DNA of 64,000 nt from Sphingomonas jeddahensis (GTDB lineage: Bacteria > Pseudomonadota > Alphaproteobacteria > Sphingomonadales > Sphingomonadaceae): NCBI RefSeq assembly GCF_001981525.1, contig NZ_MPSB01000007.1:88364-152363 (forward strand), in the 5' to 3' direction. The translations under genes and the position numbers were made by a program. Below the pieces are notes generated by a model. That model was not told where the DNA came from and ran no database searches. It saw only the letters and a list, made by a program, of their open reading frames with translations. This document shows positions 44,419 to 52,806 of this stretch, piece after piece (positions within the stretch are counted from its first letter, which is position 1; each line of letters opens with the position of its first letter).

Positions 44419-45215
44419 TAGCGGGTCCTACGAACGAACACGCGGCCGTCTTCTCGCCGCTCGGTCTGAAAATTGGAAACGGCCGCGATCAGGTCCGACA
44501 GGCGCTTGTAGCCGTAATTGCGCACGTCGAAGCTGGAGCGGTTGGCGGCGAGCTGCCCCATCGCGGACAGGCTGACGAAGCCGCGTTCGTCGCGCTTCAC
44601 CGCGGAATAGGCGTCAATCAGCAATTTGACGAGTTCGTCATCGATCATGCCCGGCTTCTTGAAGACGACCGGCTCGGATGGAGTGGCCGCGGGGGTCACT
44701 GGCTCCGCCGCGGGTTCAGCAATGGCAGGTGCAGGCGCTGCCTGCGCTTTCCGGCTTTCCTCCTCGGCAGCAAGCAACTGGTCGACGTCAATGAAGCGGG
44801 TGCACGCGCGCTTGAAGCCTTCGGGCGTCTTCGCCTGGCCGAAGCCGTACACGGGCAAGCCATCCTGTCGAAGCCGAGTCGCAAGCGGCATGAAGTCTGA
44901 ATCAGAGGACATGATGCCGAAGCCTTCGACGCGGCCGCGGAACAGAAGGTCCATCGCGTCGATGGTCATCTTCATGTCGGTGGCGTTCTTGCCCTTGGTG
45001 ATGTCGAATTGCTGCTGCGGCTCGATGCCGTGCTTGATCATCATGTTGACCCAGCCGCTGAGCGCCGGCTTGGACCAGTTGCCGTAGCCGCGGCGGATGT
45101 TGACGGTGCCGAGCTCGGCCAGGACGGTGAGCACCGGATCGATCGCGTGCCAGCTGGCATTATCCGCGTCGATCAGCAGCGCGATGTTGCGGGTGGGGGT
45201 GTCGTCGCTCGCCAT
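44418..45215 (-). CDS. NYN-domain and OST-HTH/LOTUS-like protein
   Basis: 265 residues. The N-terminal half is an NYN (PIN-like) nuclease domain with acidic residues in LLIDADNASW, NATDMKMTIDAMDL and MSSDSDFMPLATRL. After an Ala/Pro-rich linker, residues 195-262 form a LOTUS-like winged helix (VSLSAMGQLAANRSSFDVRN, then YKRLSDLIAAV) proposed to bind RNA. It belongs to the LabA/DUF88-like group, predicted RNA nucleases. Its stop overlaps the M28 peptidase start. Confidence 0.88.
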   Translation of the reverse strand: MASDDTPTRNIALLIDADNASWHAIDPVLTVLAELGTVNIRRGYGNWSKPALSGWVNMMIKHGIEPQQQFDITKGKNATDMKMTIDAMDLLFRGRVEGFGIMSSDSDFMPLATRLRQDGLPVYGFGQAKTPEGFKRACTRFIDVDQLLAAEEESRKAQAAPAPAIAEPAAEPVTPAATPSEPVVFKKPGMIDDELVKLLIDAYSAVKRDERGFVSLSAMGQLAANRSSFDVRNYGYKRLSDLIAAVSNFQTERREDGRVFVRRTR

Positions 45216-45262
45216 GCCCCAGCGCCATCGGCGCTGGGGGCGGGCAGGTCAACCGGGTGCGC

Positions 45263-45502
45263 TCAGTCGTTGCCGCGGCGGTCGCTTCGATACGCCTGGT
45301 CGGCGTCGATATCGTTCTGCTTCTGCGGGCGCGTGGTGCCGTCGGGATCGTCCACTTGCTTCAGGTCCGCCTGAGAGCCGATGTCGCGCTGGAGCGCGCC
45401 GCCGCTGGAGCCGGGAACGGCATCGCCGGCGGGGATCATGCCTTCGATCACGTCCTTGTCGTCATGGTCGCGGGCAGTGGTGGTGCGGGGATTCTCGGCC
45501 AT
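45263..45502 (-). CDS. Small acidic hypothetical protein
   Basis: 79 residues, highly polar and likely disordered (MAENPRTTTARDHDDKDVIE; many Asp, Gly and Gln). Similar short polar proteins are common in sphingomonads but have no assigned function. AAGGAGAA precedes the ATG. It lies between the NYN and GreB-like genes on the same strand. Confidence 0.65.
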   Translation of the reverse strand: MAENPRTTTARDHDDKDVIEGMIPAGDAVPGSSGGALQRDIGSQADLKQVDDPDGTTRPQKQNDIDADQAYRSDRRGND

Positions 45503-45554
45503 TTTCCGTTCTCCTTGTGCGGGGAAGAACGGACCAGCGCCGTCGGCGGTTTCG

Positions 45555-46037
45555 TCAGGCGAGCGGATAAGCGACGGCGATCACCTCATATTCCTTTTCG
45601 CCGGCGGGCAGCGACACACGGCGCAGATCGCCGATGGCGGCGCCGCGCAGCGCGCGGGCGAGCGGGGCGTTCCAGCCGACCCGCCCCTGCGCGGCGTCCG
45701 CTTCGTCGTCGCCGACCAGAGTGAGGGTACGATGGTTGTCGTCTTCGTCGGCAATCGTGACGGTGGCGCCGAAATAAACGCGGCTACGGTCGGGGGCTTG
45801 CGACGGATCGACAACTTTGGCCGCCTTCATTCGTTTCGACAGGAAGCCGAGGCGGCGGTCGATCTCGCGCAGGCGCTTGCGGCCGTAGATATAGTCGCCG
45901 TTTTCAGAGCGATCGCCGTTGCCCGCGGCCCAGGCGATCGTTTCGACCAGGGCGGGGCGCTCGGTGGCGAAGAGCTGCTCGTATTCGGTGCGCAGCGTCG
46001 CATAGCCGGCGGGGGTGATGTAATTCGGGCGGTCCAT
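45555..46037 (-). CDS. greB: GreA/GreB family transcription elongation factor (GreB-like)
   Basis: 160 residues; rescues backtracked RNA polymerase by stimulating transcript cleavage. The coiled-coil has the acidic-tip pattern GNGDRSENGDYIYGRKRLRE, followed by IDRRLGFLSKRM, characteristic of GreB, and the C-terminal FKBP-like domain includes WNAPLARALRGAAIGD. The start at 46037 removes an upstream extension that lies in a REP-like palindrome. Confidence 0.9.
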   Translation of the reverse strand: MDRPNYITPAGYATLRTEYEQLFATERPALVETIAWAAGNGDRSENGDYIYGRKRLREIDRRLGFLSKRMKAAKVVDPSQAPDRSRVYFGATVTIADEDDNHRTLTLVGDDEADAAQGRVGWNAPLARALRGAAIGDLRRVSLPAGEKEYEVIAVAYPLA

Positions 46038-46046
46038 CGTGCTTTC

Positions 46047-46140
46047 GTCATGCCGGGCTGGCTGCGGCATCCACTGTGCCGGCTTTGCTCCGTCCGATGA
46101 GTATGCGGGCCGGTGGATGCCGGGACAAGCCCGGCATGAC
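46047..46140. repeat. REP-like inverted repeat
   Basis: GTCATGCCGGGCT (46047-46059) and AGCCCGGCATGAC (46128-46140) are perfect 13-bp inverted arms, with inner CGGCATCCAC / GTGGATGCCG arms, in the gap between the Slt gene end and greB start. A typical dispersed extragenic palindrome. Confidence 0.75.
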
Positions 46141-46147
46141 GGCGCGA

Positions 46148-48163
46148 TCACCCCGCCCGGTTACGTCCGAGATACCAGCTGAGGTTCGCCGGGCCGCGGC
46201 TCTTGGCGCGAGGCGGGTTCATGAGATCATAAACGACCGCATTCTCCAGCACGCGCTGCACATAGTTGCGGGTTTCGAGATAGGGGATTGCCTCGATCCA
46301 CTCGACCATGTCGACGCCGCCGGTACGCGGGTCGCCGTTGGCACGCAGCCATTTGTTCACGTTGCCCGGTCCGGCATTATAAGCGGCGATCGCGAGCGGA
46401 TAGCTGCCGTAAATCCCGAAGATCCGCTGGAAATAGCTGGAGCCGAGCTGCGTGTTGTAGCTGGTGTCGGTGGTCAGGCGGCCGGGCTCGTACGGCAGCC
46501 CCATCTTGCCCGCCTGCTCGCGCGCGGTGCCGGGCATCAGCTGCATCAGCCCGCGTGCGCCGGCATGCGACACGGCGGCGCGATCGAACTGGCTTTCCTG
46601 CCGCGCGATGGCGTGAATCATCGTCCACTGGCTTTCGTAGCCGGATGGCACGGTGACGGTCGGGAAGGCGATGGCGCTATATTCGGTCTGATCGTTCTGC
46701 ATCGCCTTGCGACCGACGATCACGCCCAGGTCCGGCCGGCGCAGCGAGCGCGACAGTTCGTCGGCCAGGAAGTGGTCGGCGTCGCTTTCCACGTCGGCGG
46801 CGATGACCCGGATAAAGGCGGTCTGGTCTTGATACTGGCCGATCGATCCCAGGAACTGCGCCGCGCGCACCGTTTCGCGCTGGAAGAAGGCCTGGCGGGT
46901 CGCGGGATCGATCGCCGGTGGTGCGACCTCGGGCGGCGCAGTGAGCGGCCGGCGCATGTGTTCGAGCGAGAGCTGACCGTAGAATTGGTCGCGGTAGCCG
47001 GCAGCCCGGGTAAAGAAGGCGGTCGCGTCGGCGGTGCGGCCGGCGGCTTCGGCGGCGCGGCCGGCCCAGTAGAAGCCCTTGGCGCGGGTCTGCGGCGATT
47101 GGCTGCCACGGCCGTAGCGATCGAACATCGTCATCGCGTCCGCTGGGCGGCGCAACTGCTTCAGCGCCGTCTGCCCGGCGAGCCAGACGAGGCTCGTATA
47201 ATCGTCGCGCTCGCCATAAGGTTGTTTTGACACGTCGGTGCCGGGCGGAAACGCATCATCGACCTGGCGAGCGATGTCATAGGCGAGCTGGTGCTGGTTG
47301 TCCGACGCGGCGGCCCGCGCATTGGTCAGCAGCACCTCGTAGAATTCTTCAGCATCGCCTGGCACGCGCATGCCGGCGGGGCGGCTGCGCGCCAGCCACG
47401 AACGCGCGCTGGCAGAGGCGCCGCTGTTGCGCAGCCAGGTCGCCTTGTCGGCAATATAGCCGGCATCCGATGCGCCAGCGGCATCATTGGCAGCGGCGAG
47501 CGACGACGCGCGCTCCGCATCGGTGCGAAACGCCAACCGCGCCTCGAACAGCGCGCGCCGGGCAGGGGAAGTATAGCCAATCTGGCGCGCGGCGGCGCTG
47601 GTGGAGCCTTGCCAGAGGAGCATGTCCATCCGCGCGTCATGATCCTCCGGCCGGAAGGCGCCGGCAAAGCTCGTCAACAGCGTGGATTCATCGGTCGGCG
47701 ACAGAGCACCGCGGCGCCATGCGTCGCGCGCGGCCTCATACGCCTGCGTGGTGGCGCCGGTCGCCTGCAACGCCTTGGCATAGGCCACCGCGCCGGCGGC
47801 AGTCAGCGGCGGATAGCGGCGGAAGAAGGCGACAGTGTTGGCGGGCGTGGCATAGCCGGTGCCGGCCTGCCGTTCGGCCGTGCGGCGGTTTGCAGCCTCG
47901 TTGGGCCAGCCCGGATGGGCAAGCAGGAAACCGGCATAGCTGTCGAACGGCAGTGAATCGGTCTGCTGCAGGGCGCGCCATTGCGCCAGCGCGACGGTGA
48001 GATTGCCGCTCGGCTGCGGGGTCGCTGCCAACGGCTGCCCCTGCGTCATCAGATTGGCCGCGCGGGTGCGCGCCGATTCGTCCTGATCCTGCGCGACGAG
48101 CAACGCCGCCCCGACCCCTAATGCCAGTGTGATCAATGCCCCTGCCTTCAATCCGGTCACCAT
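46148..48163 (-). CDS. Soluble lytic murein transglycosylase (Slt-type)
   Basis: 671-residue periplasmic enzyme that cleaves peptidoglycan to 1,6-anhydro products. An N-terminal hydrophobic leader is present (MVTGLKAGALITLALGVGAA), then a long helical superhelix (TPR-like, residues 50-480) and a C-terminal SLT domain. The catalytic Glu is in AIARQESQFDRAAVSHAGAR, followed by GLMQLMPGTA and AIAAYNAGPGNVNKWL. It is divergent from dapA. Confidence 0.93.
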   Translation of the reverse strand: MVTGLKAGALITLALGVGAALLVAQDQDESARTRAANLMTQGQPLAATPQPSGNLTVALAQWRALQQTDSLPFDSYAGFLLAHPGWPNEAANRRTAERQAGTGYATPANTVAFFRRYPPLTAAGAVAYAKALQATGATTQAYEAARDAWRRGALSPTDESTLLTSFAGAFRPEDHDARMDMLLWQGSTSAAARQIGYTSPARRALFEARLAFRTDAERASSLAAANDAAGASDAGYIADKATWLRNSGASASARSWLARSRPAGMRVPGDAEEFYEVLLTNARAAASDNQHQLAYDIARQVDDAFPPGTDVSKQPYGERDDYTSLVWLAGQTALKQLRRPADAMTMFDRYGRGSQSPQTRAKGFYWAGRAAEAAGRTADATAFFTRAAGYRDQFYGQLSLEHMRRPLTAPPEVAPPAIDPATRQAFFQRETVRAAQFLGSIGQYQDQTAFIRVIAADVESDADHFLADELSRSLRRPDLGVIVGRKAMQNDQTEYSAIAFPTVTVPSGYESQWTMIHAIARQESQFDRAAVSHAGARGLMQLMPGTAREQAGKMGLPYEPGRLTTDTSYNTQLGSSYFQRIFGIYGSYPLAIAAYNAGPGNVNKWLRANGDPRTGGVDMVEWIEAIPYLETRNYVQRVLENAVVYDLMNPPRAKSRGPANLSWYLGRNRAG

Positions 48164-48239
48164 TGTGGACAGAATAGCCGGGTAACCCGTATCTGTCCTG
48201 AACGACCCAACGCGCTTCCCCCGATTTCAGGAGCAAAGA

Positions 48240-49115
48240 ATGTTTTCCGGTTCGATTCCGGCGCTCGTCACGCCGTTCGACGCCTACGGCCGCTTTGTCG
48301 AAGCCGCCTATCGCGATCTTATCGAATGGCAGATCGCAGAGGGGTCCTCGGCGCTGGTGCCGTGCGGCACGACGGGCGAGGCGGCGACGCTGACCAAGGA
48401 CGAACAATTCGCGATCGTGAAGGTGTGCGTCGATCAGGCGAAGGGCCGCGTCCCGGTGATCGCCGGCGCGGGATCGAACGACACGCGCGTCGCGGCGGCC
48501 AACATCGCGGCGGCGAAGGAAGCTGGCGCGGATGCGGCGCTGATGGTCCCGCCATATTACAACCGTCCGTCGCAGGAGGGCATCTACGAACATTTCGCCG
48601 CGCTGGCACCGGAATCGCCGCTGCCGATCGTGCTGTACAACGTGCCGTCCCGCACGGTCACCGACATCTTGCCCGAGACGCTGATCCGCATCGTGGCGGC
48701 GTTCCCGAAGGTGTTCGTGGCGGTGAAGGATGCATCGGGCGTGCTCCAGCGCGTATCGCAGCACCGCGCGGCACTGGGTGGGGGCTTTTGCCAGCTGTCG
48801 GGGAATGACGATCTGGCGCTGGCCTATAATGCCGTGGGCGGCGTGGGCTGCATCTCGGTGACCGCCAACGTCGCGCCGCGGCTGTGCGCCGAGTTCCAGG
48901 CCGCCGGCACAGGGGAAGCGGCACTGGCGCTGCACGACCGACTCTTCGCACTACATGCCGCGCTGTTCACCGATGCCTCGCCGGGCCCGGTCAAGTACGC
49001 GATGACCAAGGTACGGCCGGGCTTCCCGGCCGGGCTGCGCCTGCCCATGACATTGCCAAGCGAGGCGAGCCGGACGGCGGTGGATGACGGTTTGCAGCAA
49101 GCGGGGCTGGTTTAA
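48240..49115 (+). CDS. dapA: 4-hydroxy-tetrahydrodipicolinate synthase
   Basis: First committed step of lysine and diaminopimelate synthesis: condenses pyruvate with aspartate semialdehyde. The 291-residue TIM barrel has [12 protein letters not shown] (pyruvate carboxylate binding), [11 protein letters not shown] (catalytic Tyr) and [14 protein letters not shown] (Schiff-base Lys). The ATG at 48240 follows AGGAGC. The downstream smpB neighbour is conserved in many alphaproteobacteria. Confidence 0.96.
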   Translation: MFSGSIPALVTPFDAYGRFVEAAYRDLIEWQIAEGSSALVPCGTTGEAATLTKDEQFAIVKVCVDQAKGRVPVIAGAGSNDTRVAAANIAAAKEAGADAALMVPPYYNRPSQEGIYEHFAALAPESPLPIVLYNVPSRTVTDILPETLIRIVAAFPKVFVAVKDASGVLQRVSQHRAALGGGFCQLSGNDDLALAYNAVGGVGCISVTANVAPRLCAEFQAAGTGEAALALHDRLFALHAALFTDASPGPVKYAMTKVRPGFPAGLRLPMTLPSEASRTAVDDGLQQAGLV

Positions 49116-49177
49116 CACACCCTCACAATCCCGCCGCAATCCTCCCGCACGCTCCGGCGAACATCGTCGGAGTCGCC

Positions 49178-49493
49178 ATGCCGGGTTGGTGGATGCTCGC
49201 GTTGCAGGTCGCCGGTCCGCCCCTTCGCGGCCAAGCCGGCGCCCGAGCGGCCATGTCCCGCCGCGCGTCCCGGCGAGGAGATCGTCGTGTGCGCGCGACC
49301 GAACGACCGTTTCCGCTTGAAGCCGCTGCCCGAACGCTTTGTCGCCGAGCGCGCGCCACCCAAGGCCGAAGCGGCGATCCCGGGAGTCGGCACTGTCGCG
49401 GCGGAGGTGGATCAGGGTGCCGATGCGCAGGGAGGCTCGATCAATCGTGCGATGATCCGGTTGCGTATCCCTCTGGGTGCCAAGAAACGCTGA
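49178..49493 (+). pseudogene. Small exported protein gene with a frameshift
   Basis: Between dapA and smpB. A hydrophobic start ([15 protein letters not shown]) is in one frame, while the conserved-looking body is in another: [18 protein letters not shown], then [18 protein letters not shown] to the stop at 49493. Removing one C from the CCCC run near 49219-49223 joins the two frames. The IVVC-RxxDRxRLxPLP pattern is seen in short sphingomonad envelope proteins. It may be a real mutation or a sequencing error. Confidence 0.55.
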
Positions 49494-49540
49494 CGGCCCC
49501 GCTTCCCACGACCGGTGCGACGCCTTACATCGCGCGGTCC

Positions 49541-50023
49541 ATGTCACGTCCCAAGCCCGCCACCTTCGACAAGAAGAAGATCGTCGCCGAGAACCGCCGC
49601 GCGCGGTTCGATTACGAGATCGACACCAAATACGAGGCCGGCATTGTCCTGACCGGCACGGAGGTGAAGAGCCTGCGCTTCGGCGAAGGGTCGATCGCGG
49701 AGAGCTACGCCGAGGTCACCGAGGGCGGGGTGTGGTTGATCAATTCCAACATTCCGGAATTCAGCCACGGCAACCGCTTCAACCACGAACCCAAGCGGCC
49801 CCGTAAACTGCTGCTTCATGAGCGCGAGGTAAACAAGCTCCACGGCGCGGTGGCGCGCGATGGCATGACCCTGGTTCCGCTGATGGTCTATTTCAACGGG
49901 CAGGGGCGCGCGAAAGTGGAGTTGGCGTTGGCAAAGGGCAGAAAGGCGCACGACAAGCGCGAGCATATCAAGGAGCGCGACTGGAAGCGTGAAGCCGGCC
50001 GTATCATGCGCGATCGCGGTTGA
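49541..50023 (+). CDS. smpB: SsrA-binding protein SmpB
   Basis: 160-residue partner of tmRNA in trans-translation, needed to free stalled ribosomes. Characteristic sequence: [55 protein letters not shown] and the basic C-terminal tail (KRE followed by [16 protein letters not shown]). The start at 49541 is the family N-terminus; the open frame extends further upstream through the pseudogene. The stop overlaps the next start (TGATGG). Confidence 0.96.
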   Translation: MSRPKPATFDKKKIVAENRRARFDYEIDTKYEAGIVLTGTEVKSLRFGEGSIAESYAEVTEGGVWLINSNIPEFSHGNRFNHEPKRPRKLLLHEREVNKLHGAVARDGMTLVPLMVYFNGQGRAKVELALAKGRKAHDKREHIKERDWKREAGRIMRDRG

Positions 50024-50607
50024 TGGCCACGCGCGTGCCGAACCTCTGGCAGCGCTTCGCCGGCTGGTGCCATCGCAACCTGCCGACCCGCGAATCGATG
50101 GAGCAGAGCCGTTTGCTCCGCCCTGTCGCGCATCGCGTATTGGCGCCGGAATTGTGGCGGTTCACGCGGCGGTCGGTGCCGCGGGGTGTTGCTTTGGGAA
50201 TGGTGACGGGAATCCTGTTTCCGGTGGCGCAAATTCCGTTTTCTGCACTGCTGGCTCTGCCATGTCGCGCCAATATTCCGGCCGCCGCGCTGACCACCTT
50301 CATCACCAATCCGGTGACGACGCCGCCCTTGTGGGTGCTGGCCTATTGGATCGGCAAATGGGCGCTGCATCTCGATGAGGCGTTGCCGGGCGATCCGGTG
50401 AGCCGGGCCGCGCATGACGCGGCGAATTCCGGGTGGATGCAATGGCTTATGTCCGATGCGGCACCCGCCACCGCGCTCGGCCTGCTGATCGTGACGGGGG
50501 TGCTGTCGCTGGCCGGCTATGGCTTGTCGGCGCTCGGCTGGCGGGTGTGGATCGCGCGCAAGTGGCGGCATCGTCACAATCGCAACCACGTTGACGAGGC
50601 GTCTTAA
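50023..50607 (+). CDS. DUF2062 membrane protein
   Basis: 194 residues with DUF2062 features: an N-terminal SVPRGVALGMVTGILFPVAQ segment, a hydrophobic helix ALLALPCRANIPAAAL and TNPVTTPPLWVLAYWIG, then a C-terminal membrane span (GLLIVTGVLSLAGYGL). Function of the family is unknown. The ATG at 50023 overlaps the smpB stop by one base. Confidence 0.87.
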   Translation: MATRVPNLWQRFAGWCHRNLPTRESMEQSRLLRPVAHRVLAPELWRFTRRSVPRGVALGMVTGILFPVAQIPFSALLALPCRANIPAAALTTFITNPVTTPPLWVLAYWIGKWALHLDEALPGDPVSRAAHDAANSGWMQWLMSDAAPATALGLLIVTGVLSLAGYGLSALGWRVWIARKWRHRHNRNHVDEAS

Positions 50608-50652
50608 GCGGATAGAACACGTGCCTTCTACAGTCTGAAGGCCAGTTTCTCC

Positions 50653-52734
50653 ATGCGTCCATCGCTCCTTATCGCCGCCATCCTGTCCACCACCGCTGCG
50701 GTCACCATCGCCCAAACGCCGGGCCAGAAGACGACCGCCGCGGGCAAGAACGGCAAGATTGCGCCCGCCAAGACGGCTCCGGCGGGCAATGACGGGCCGC
50801 AGCTTGGCACCTTTGGCTTCGACATGGCTGGCCGCGACACAAGCGTGCCGCCGGGCAACGACTTTTATGATTACGCCAACGGCACGTGGGACAAGACGAC
50901 CGAGATCCCGGCCGACCGTTCCACCTACGGCATGTTCCACCGGCTGCAGGATCTGTCGCGCGAGCAGACGCGCACGATCCTGGAGGAACAGGCGAAGCAG
51001 CCGGGCAGCAAGTCGGGCGATTTCTACACCAGCTTCCTCGACGAGGCGGCGGTGAACGCCAAGGGCGTGACGCCGGTGAAGCCGTGGATCGCTGCGATCA
51101 AGGATGCAGCCAGCAAGGAGGCGCTCGCCGCCGAAGCCGGCCGCATGCAGCGCCGCGGCGCGGGCACGCTGTTCGGCATGTACGTCAACCAGGACGACAA
51201 GAACCCCGACACCTATGCGGTCGTGATGGGTCAGTCGGGCCTCGGGCTGCCGGATCGCGATTATTACCTGAAGGACGACGCCAAGCTCGCCGCCAACCGC
51301 ACCGCCTATCAGGCGTATCTCGCCAAGATGCTAACGCTGGCCGGCGAGCCGAACGCCGATGCGCGCGCCGCAGCCGTGGTGGCGATGGAGAAGGCGATCG
51401 CCGCGGCGCATTGGACGCGCGTTGAAAGCCGCGATGCCGACAAGACCTACAACAAGCTGACATTCGAGGAGCTGACCACCCGCGCCCCGGGCTACGACTG
51501 GGCGGCGCACTTCAAGGCGGCGGGCATTCCGACCAATGGGCCGCTGCTGGTCGCGCAGCCGAGCGCCTTCACCGGCGAGGCGAAGGTGTGGGCGGATACG
51601 CCGCTGCCGGTGTTGAAGGATCATCAGCTACTGCGCATGCTGTCGAGCTATGCGCGTTATCTCTCGAAGGACTTCGACGACACGCGCTTCGCCTTTTATG
51701 GCACCGAATTGTCCGGCACGCCGCAGCAGCAGGCGCGCTGGAAGCGCGGCGTTGACCTCGTCAGCGAGCATCTCGGCGAGGATCTCGGCAGGGTCTATGT
51801 CGCGCGTTACTTCCCGCCGGAATCGAAGGCGGCGGCCGACGATCTGGTCAAGAACGTCATCACCGCGATGGGCGAGCGGCTGAAGAAGCTGGAGTGGATG
51901 GCGCCTGAGACCAAGCAGAAGGCGCTGACCAAGCTCGCCGCCTTCACGCCCAAGATCGGCTATCCCGACACCTGGCGCGATTACACCGCGCTGGAGATCA
52001 AGCGTGACGACCTGGTCGGCAATGTCGCGCGCGGCAACGAGTTCGAGTTCCAGCGCAACCTCGACAAGCTCGGCAAGCCGATCGATCGCGGCGAGTGGTT
52101 CATGACACCGATGACGATCAACGCTTATGCCAATCCGACGATGAACGAGATCGTCTTCCCGGCGGCGATCCTGCAGCCGCCGTTCTTCGATCCCAAGGCC
52201 GATCCGGCGGTGAATTACGGCGGCATCGGCGCGGTGATCGGGCATGAGATCAGCCACCATTTCGACGATCAGGGCCGGAAATACGATCCGACCGGCAAGC
52301 TGGCGGATTGGTGGACCGAGAAGGACGTTACTCAGTTCAAGGCCTTCACCGACCGGCTGGTGGCGCAGTACGACGCCTATGAGCCGCTGCCGGGGCAGCA
52401 TGTGCAGGGCGCGTTGACGCTGGGCGAGAATATCGCCGATCTCGCTGGCCTTACCGTGTCGCTCGATGCCTATCGCCTGTCGCTGGGCGGCAAGAAGGCG
52501 CCGGTGATCGATGGGACGACGGGTGAGCAGCGGTTTTATCTCGGCTGGGCGCAGGTGTGGCGGACCAAGTATCGCGACCAGACGCTGCGCCAGCTGCTGC
52601 TGACCGACCCGCATTCGCCGGGGCCGGAGCGCGCGAACGTCGTCCGCAACCTCGATCCTTGGTACAGCGCCTTTGGCGCCCGTCCAGGGCAGAAGCTGTT
52701 CCTGACCGACGAGCAGCGCATCCGCATCTGGTGA
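50653..52734 (+). CDS. M13 family metallopeptidase (neprilysin-like)
   Basis: 693 residues, exported (MRPSLLIAAILSTTAAVTIA). Zinc-peptidase motifs: GHEISHHFDDQGR (HExxH), the downstream third ligand in LGENIADLAGL (Glu), the NAYANPTMNEIVFPAAILQP block, and a C-terminal WRTKYRDQTL. M13 peptidases cleave small peptides outside the cytoplasm. The Sec signal is followed by a Lys/Pro-rich linker. A GC-rich hairpin follows the stop. Confidence 0.94.
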   Translation: MRPSLLIAAILSTTAAVTIAQTPGQKTTAAGKNGKIAPAKTAPAGNDGPQLGTFGFDMAGRDTSVPPGNDFYDYANGTWDKTTEIPADRSTYGMFHRLQDLSREQTRTILEEQAKQPGSKSGDFYTSFLDEAAVNAKGVTPVKPWIAAIKDAASKEALAAEAGRMQRRGAGTLFGMYVNQDDKNPDTYAVVMGQSGLGLPDRDYYLKDDAKLAANRTAYQAYLAKMLTLAGEPNADARAAAVVAMEKAIAAAHWTRVESRDADKTYNKLTFEELTTRAPGYDWAAHFKAAGIPTNGPLLVAQPSAFTGEAKVWADTPLPVLKDHQLLRMLSSYARYLSKDFDDTRFAFYGTELSGTPQQQARWKRGVDLVSEHLGEDLGRVYVARYFPPESKAAADDLVKNVITAMGERLKKLEWMAPETKQKALTKLAAFTPKIGYPDTWRDYTALEIKRDDLVGNVARGNEFEFQRNLDKLGKPIDRGEWFMTPMTINAYANPTMNEIVFPAAILQPPFFDPKADPAVNYGGIGAVIGHEISHHFDDQGRKYDPTGKLADWWTEKDVTQFKAFTDRLVAQYDAYEPLPGQHVQGALTLGENIADLAGLTVSLDAYRLSLGGKKAPVIDGTTGEQRFYLGWAQVWRTKYRDQTLRQLLLTDPHSPGPERANVVRNLDPWYSAFGARPGQKLFLTDEQRIRIW

Positions 52735-52742
52735 TCGCATCG

Positions 52743-52789
52743 GCGCCGCATCCCTGCTTGACCTCATCGTCTTGACGGGGATGCGGCGC
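52743..52789 (+). terminator. Hairpin between the M13 peptidase and cckA
   Basis: GCGCCGCATCCC (52743-52754) pairs perfectly with GGGATGCGGCGC (52778-52789). No T run; it may be a terminator or REP-like element. Confidence 0.5.
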
Positions 52790-52806
52790 GGATCGAAGGG
52801 CAGGAA

